Source of the DNA: an uncultured bacterium
GTDB taxonomy: Bacteria > Bacteroidota > Bacteroidia > Bacteroidales > Marinifilaceae
DNA length: 24,094 bases
NCBI GenBank assembly: GCA_905215395.1
Contig: CAJMQA010000013.1
Location: 1 to 24,094, forward strand
Direction of reading: 5' to 3'
Every line of letters starts with the position of its first letter. Positions within the stretch are counted from its first letter, which is position 1. A program made the position numbers and the translations under genes. Below are positions 21,904-24,094 of the stretch, in pieces. The notes under the pieces were generated by a model that was given only the letters and a program-made list of their open reading frames with translations, ran no database searches and was not told the origin of the DNA.

Positions 21904-21932
21904 AAGCCGCCTTATCTGAGGTGGCTTTTTTC
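21904..21932 (+). terminator. Terminator after tRNA-Leu
   Basis: AGCCGCCT pairs with AGGTGGCT (one G-U pair) and is followed by TTTTTTC, 11 nt after the tRNA. Classical rho-independent form. Confidence 0.85.
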
Positions 21933-21969
21933 TGATTGAGTAAATAAATTAAGTAAATATATTAAAACC

Positions 21970-21986
21970 GTTGTGATTGTCACAAC
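21970..21986 (+). repeat. Short palindrome upstream of tig
   Basis: GTTGTGA-TTG-TCACAAC, a perfect 7-bp inverted repeat with a 3-nt centre, ends 20 nt before the tig ATG. It could be a leader hairpin or an operator. No recognised regulator fits (the spacing is too short for a CRP site). Confidence 0.4.
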
Positions 21987-22006
21987 CGCTGAAACAAACA
22001 ATTGGC

Positions 22007-23359
22007 ATGAATATAACGAAAAACCAGATTGACAATCTTAATGCAACTATTAAGATTGAATTAGGGAAAGAGGATTACGCCGGACGCGTAGAGAAAGCAC
22101 TGAAAGATTATCAGAGAAAGGTAGTTGTAAACGGTTTCCGTCAGGGAAAAACTCCCATGGGAATAGTAAAAAAGATGTATGGAAAAGCTTTGTTGGTGGA
22201 TGAAATCAATAAAGTACTGGGAGAGTCTCTGAATAATTATATCCAGGAAAATGATCTGCACATTCTGGGTGAGCCGCTTCCGAATGAGACTGAACAGAAG
22301 GAGTTGAATCTGGAAGATGATAACTTTGAATTCCTGTATGACATTGCTTTGTCTCCGGAAGTAAATGCCAAGATGAGTAAACGCGAGAAGATTCCTTTTT
22401 ATACTATCCGGGTGGACGATGAAATGATCGACAAACAGATCGAAGGAATGCGTAAAAACAACGGTAATATGGTTGTTGTAGACGAAATAGAGGGAACTGA
22501 ATACCTGAAAGGGGAGCTGATCGAACTGGATGCAGAAGGAAATGTGAAAGAGGGTGGAATTCATAATGAAGATGCCTCTATGTCTGTCTATCATATGAAA
22601 GATGAAGATGCTGTAACTGCATTCAAGGGTAAGAAGGCCGGAGAAGAGGTAAAATTCAATGCAGTAAAAGCCTTCCCGAATAAAACTGATTTTGCTGCCA
22701 TGTTAGGTGTAACAAAAGAGGATGCAGAACAGGCTGGAGAGAACTACTGCTTCATTATTAAAGAAATCAAGCGTTTTGTGGATGCTGAGGTTAATGAAGA
22801 ATTCTTTACTAAATTGTATGGTGAAGGAGTTGTAAAGGATATGGATGATTTCCGTGCCCGTGTAAAAGCAGACATTCAGAATCAGCTGAAAGGACATTCA
22901 GAATATCGCTTTACGGTAGATGCGAAAGAGAAACTGGTAAAGAAGAATGAAGATGTGGTATTGCCGGAAGCTTTCCTGAAGAGATGGATAGTGGCTGTCA
23001 ACGAAAAATTGACTGCTGAAGAAGTAGAAAAAGATTTTGAGGGTTACCGTGATGAATTTAAATGGCAATTGGTGAAATCGGCTATTGTCAGAGAATATAA
23101 CATCAAAGTTGAGGCTGAAGACCTGAGAAAAGAAGGCCGGCAGATAGCAGCTGCCCAGTTACAACAGTATGGCTTATACGGTTTGACCGACGAGCAGCTG
23201 GATGGTTTTGCCAATAAATTACTGGAAGACGAAAAACAACGCCAGAATCTGTACGAGAGAGCGTTGGACAACCGGGTTTTCGAAGTGATCCGTGAGAATA
23301 TGAAATTGGAAGAGCAAGAGATTTCAATGGCAGACTTTGAAAAATTATTCCAGAAATAA
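22007..23359 (+). CDS. tig: Trigger factor, ribosome-associated chaperone
   Basis: 450 residues from the ATG at 22007; the longer in-frame TTG at 21977 is rejected because MNITKNQIDNLNATIKIEL fits family starts. The N-terminal ribosome-binding domain (about 1-115) carries the signature GFRQGKTP. The middle region (about 150-240, with EGTEYLKGELIELDAEG and KGKKAGEEVKF) occupies the place of the FKBP-like PPIase domain but looks degenerate, as is common in Bacteroidota. The C-terminal helical chaperone arms (about 260-450) are rich in Lys/Glu. It binds nascent chains at the ribosome exit tunnel. It is followed by the terminator 23380-23407; clpP/clpX are not present here. Confidence 0.93.
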   Translation: MNITKNQIDNLNATIKIELGKEDYAGRVEKALKDYQRKVVVNGFRQGKTPMGIVKKMYGKALLVDEINKVLGESLNNYIQENDLHILGEPLPNETEQKELNLEDDNFEFLYDIALSPEVNAKMSKREKIPFYTIRVDDEMIDKQIEGMRKNNGNMVVVDEIEGTEYLKGELIELDAEGNVKEGGIHNEDASMSVYHMKDEDAVTAFKGKKAGEEVKFNAVKAFPNKTDFAAMLGVTKEDAEQAGENYCFIIKEIKRFVDAEVNEEFFTKLYGEGVVKDMDDFRARVKADIQNQLKGHSEYRFTVDAKEKLVKKNEDVVLPEAFLKRWIVAVNEKLTAEEVEKDFEGYRDEFKWQLVKSAIVREYNIKVEAEDLRKEGRQIAAAQLQQYGLYGLTDEQLDGFANKLLEDEKQRQNLYERALDNRVFEVIRENMKLEEQEISMADFEKLFQK

Positions 23360-23379
23360 ATTATTCAGTATATGAACAG

Positions 23380-23407
23380 AAAAGCCTTGCTCTGCAGGGC
23401 TTTTTTT
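23380..23407 (+). terminator. Terminator after tig
   Basis: AAAGCCTTGC pairs with GCAGGGCTTT (one T-G pair, loop TCT), followed by a run of seven T. It ends only about 22 nt before the M16 peptidase ATG. Confidence 0.82.
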
Positions 23408-23411
23408 GTGT

Positions 23412-23418
23412 AGGAGGT
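23412..23418 (+). promoter_or_regulatory. Strong Shine-Dalgarno for the M16 peptidase
   Basis: AGGAGGT is a perfect 7-nt anti-SD match, 10 nt before the ATG at 23429. This is unusual in this window, where nearly all genes lack such a site. It decides the start codon. Confidence 0.55.
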
Positions 23419-23428
23419 AAATATCAGT

Positions 23429-24094
23429 ATGTATCAGACTCATATATTAAAGAATGGATTGAAGATTATCCATCAGCAAGTAGCCGGTAAAGCTGCCTGG
23501 TGTGGATTAATTATCGGGGTCGGTAGCCGGGATGAACAACCTGGGGAAGAAGGGATTGCCCATTTTATTGAACATGTGATTTTTAAGGGGACAGAGAGAC
23601 GGAAGGCCTACCATATTCTGAGTCGTATTGAGGATGTCGGAGGAGAATTGAATGCTTATACAACCAAAGAAGATACCTGTATTTATGCGTCTTTCCTGCC
23701 CAAAGACTATGAACGTGTCCTGGAGTTGTTTTCGGATATTGTATTTCATTCTGTATTTCCTGAACGGGAAATAGAGAAAGAAAAAGAGGTGGTTATCGAT
23801 GAAATCAATTCTTATAAAGATAGTCCCGGAGAACTGATTTTTGATGATTTTGAGGAACTGATTTACCAGGGGTATCCCATCGGGCGTAATATTCTGGGAA
23901 GTGAGAAAGCTGTTAAGGCATTGCGGAGGAAAGCCATACAGGAATTTGTCCAAAGGAATTACAAACCTGGCCGGATGGTTATCAGTTCGATTGGAGATCT
24001 TCCTTTTGAAAAACTGGTACGGTTGATTGAAAGGTATTTTGAGAATATACCGGGAGATGAGGTAACATTGATCCGTCAAAAACCGGAAATTTAT
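23429..24094 (+). CDS. M16-family zinc peptidase (N-terminal part, cut by window edge)
   Basis: 222 residues from the ATG at 23429 to the window end, still open. The inverted zinc motif HxxEH is present in GIAHFIEHVIFKGT (His45, catalytic Glu48, His49). The third ligand is expected at Glu125 in VVIDEI, at the usual distance of about 76 residues. GGELNAYTTKEDTCIYA is the conserved substrate-cleft segment. These match processing-peptidase-like M16 proteins (YmxG/PqqL/MPP type), about 400-450 residues when full length. No signal peptide is visible, so a cytoplasmic role in degrading small peptides is likely. It lies directly after the tig terminator with little room for a promoter, so it may depend on tig read-through. 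Confidence 0.92.
   Translation, partial: MYQTHILKNGLKIIHQQVAGKAAWCGLIIGVGSRDEQPGEEGIAHFIEHVIFKGTERRKAYHILSRIEDVGGELNAYTTKEDTCIYASFLPKDYERVLELFSDIVFHSVFPEREIEKEKEVVIDEINSYKDSPGELIFDDFEELIYQGYPIGRNILGSEKAVKALRRKAIQEFVQRNYKPGRMVISSIGDLPFEKLVRLIERYFENIPGDEVTLIRQKPEIY

Noticed and set aside
21970..21986. CRP/FNR-type operator reading of the tig palindrome
   Set aside because: CRP/FNR half-sites are separated by 4-6 nt in other arrangements; TGTGA-TTG-TCACA has a centre of only 3 nt.
23507..24079. 190-residue open frame on the minus strand
   Set aside because: It lies antisense to the M16 peptidase reading frame, which has HxxEH and a strong ribosome-binding site; the antisense product has no recognisable domain.
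1..24094. CRISPR arrays, insertion sequences, toxin-antitoxin or defence genes
   Set aside because: No regularly spaced repeats beyond the Pho-like element, no transposase motifs and no known defence domains were seen on either strand.

Overview
This is a stretch of ordinary chromosome from a Bacteroidota bacterium, most likely order Bacteroidales. The evidence is lineage-typical genes (DUF4293, DUF3127, a Bacteroides-type pyruvate kinase, a short MiaA paralog), several promoters with the Bacteroides -7 element TAnnTTTG (two also with a -33 TTTG at 19-20 nt), and few Shine-Dalgarno sequences. An Odoribacter- or Butyricimonas-like gut anaerobe fits, but the genus is a guess. I see no phage, insertion sequence, CRISPR array, toxin-antitoxin pair or obvious defence island. 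All genes look intact except the two cut by the window edges (pstC on the left, an M16 peptidase on the right).

Layout. 1-1434 (minus): phosphate uptake genes pstS and the start of pstC, preceded by four 11-bp-spaced repeats that look like a PhoB operator. 1640-2374 (plus): a TtcA-type tRNA thiolation enzyme, convergent with tpx (minus), which has a complete -33/-7 promoter overlapped by a palindrome. 3104-6208 (minus): a probable operon of nucleoside phosphorylase, DUF4293 membrane protein and secreted C69 dipeptidase. 6457-7716 (plus): YbdG-like MscS channel, convergent with a small secreted LTxxQ-motif protein, followed by a GNAT acetyltransferase (both minus). 8962-9888 (plus): miaA, convergent with a HEAT-like helical repeat protein and xerD (minus). 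11701-18893 (plus): aroQ, pyk, HAD phosphatase, poxB, lolD, two tandem FKBP isomerases and a DUF3127 protein with an SSB-like tail. 18932-20218 (minus): HD phosphohydrolase and a uracil-DNA-glycosylase-superfamily protein. 20315-24094 (plus): POT-type peptide transporter, tRNA-Leu(UAG), trigger factor and the start of an M16 zinc peptidase.

Functional themes are phosphate and peptide uptake, peptide and nucleoside breakdown, pyruvate metabolism (Pyk then PoxB), tRNA modification, DNA maintenance (XerD, UDG family, DUF3127) and protein folding (trigger factor, two FKBPs). Most convergent gene pairs share a bidirectional hairpin terminator.

I found no convincing new multi-gene system. The best leads are the predicted Pho box upstream of pstS, the DUF3127 protein ending in an SSB-type DDLPF tail, the tpx control region, and a 69-nt hairpin at 18412-18480 that may be a dispersed element. 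Several gene starts were moved from non-ATG or upstream codons to internal ATGs on family grounds, as stated in the entries.
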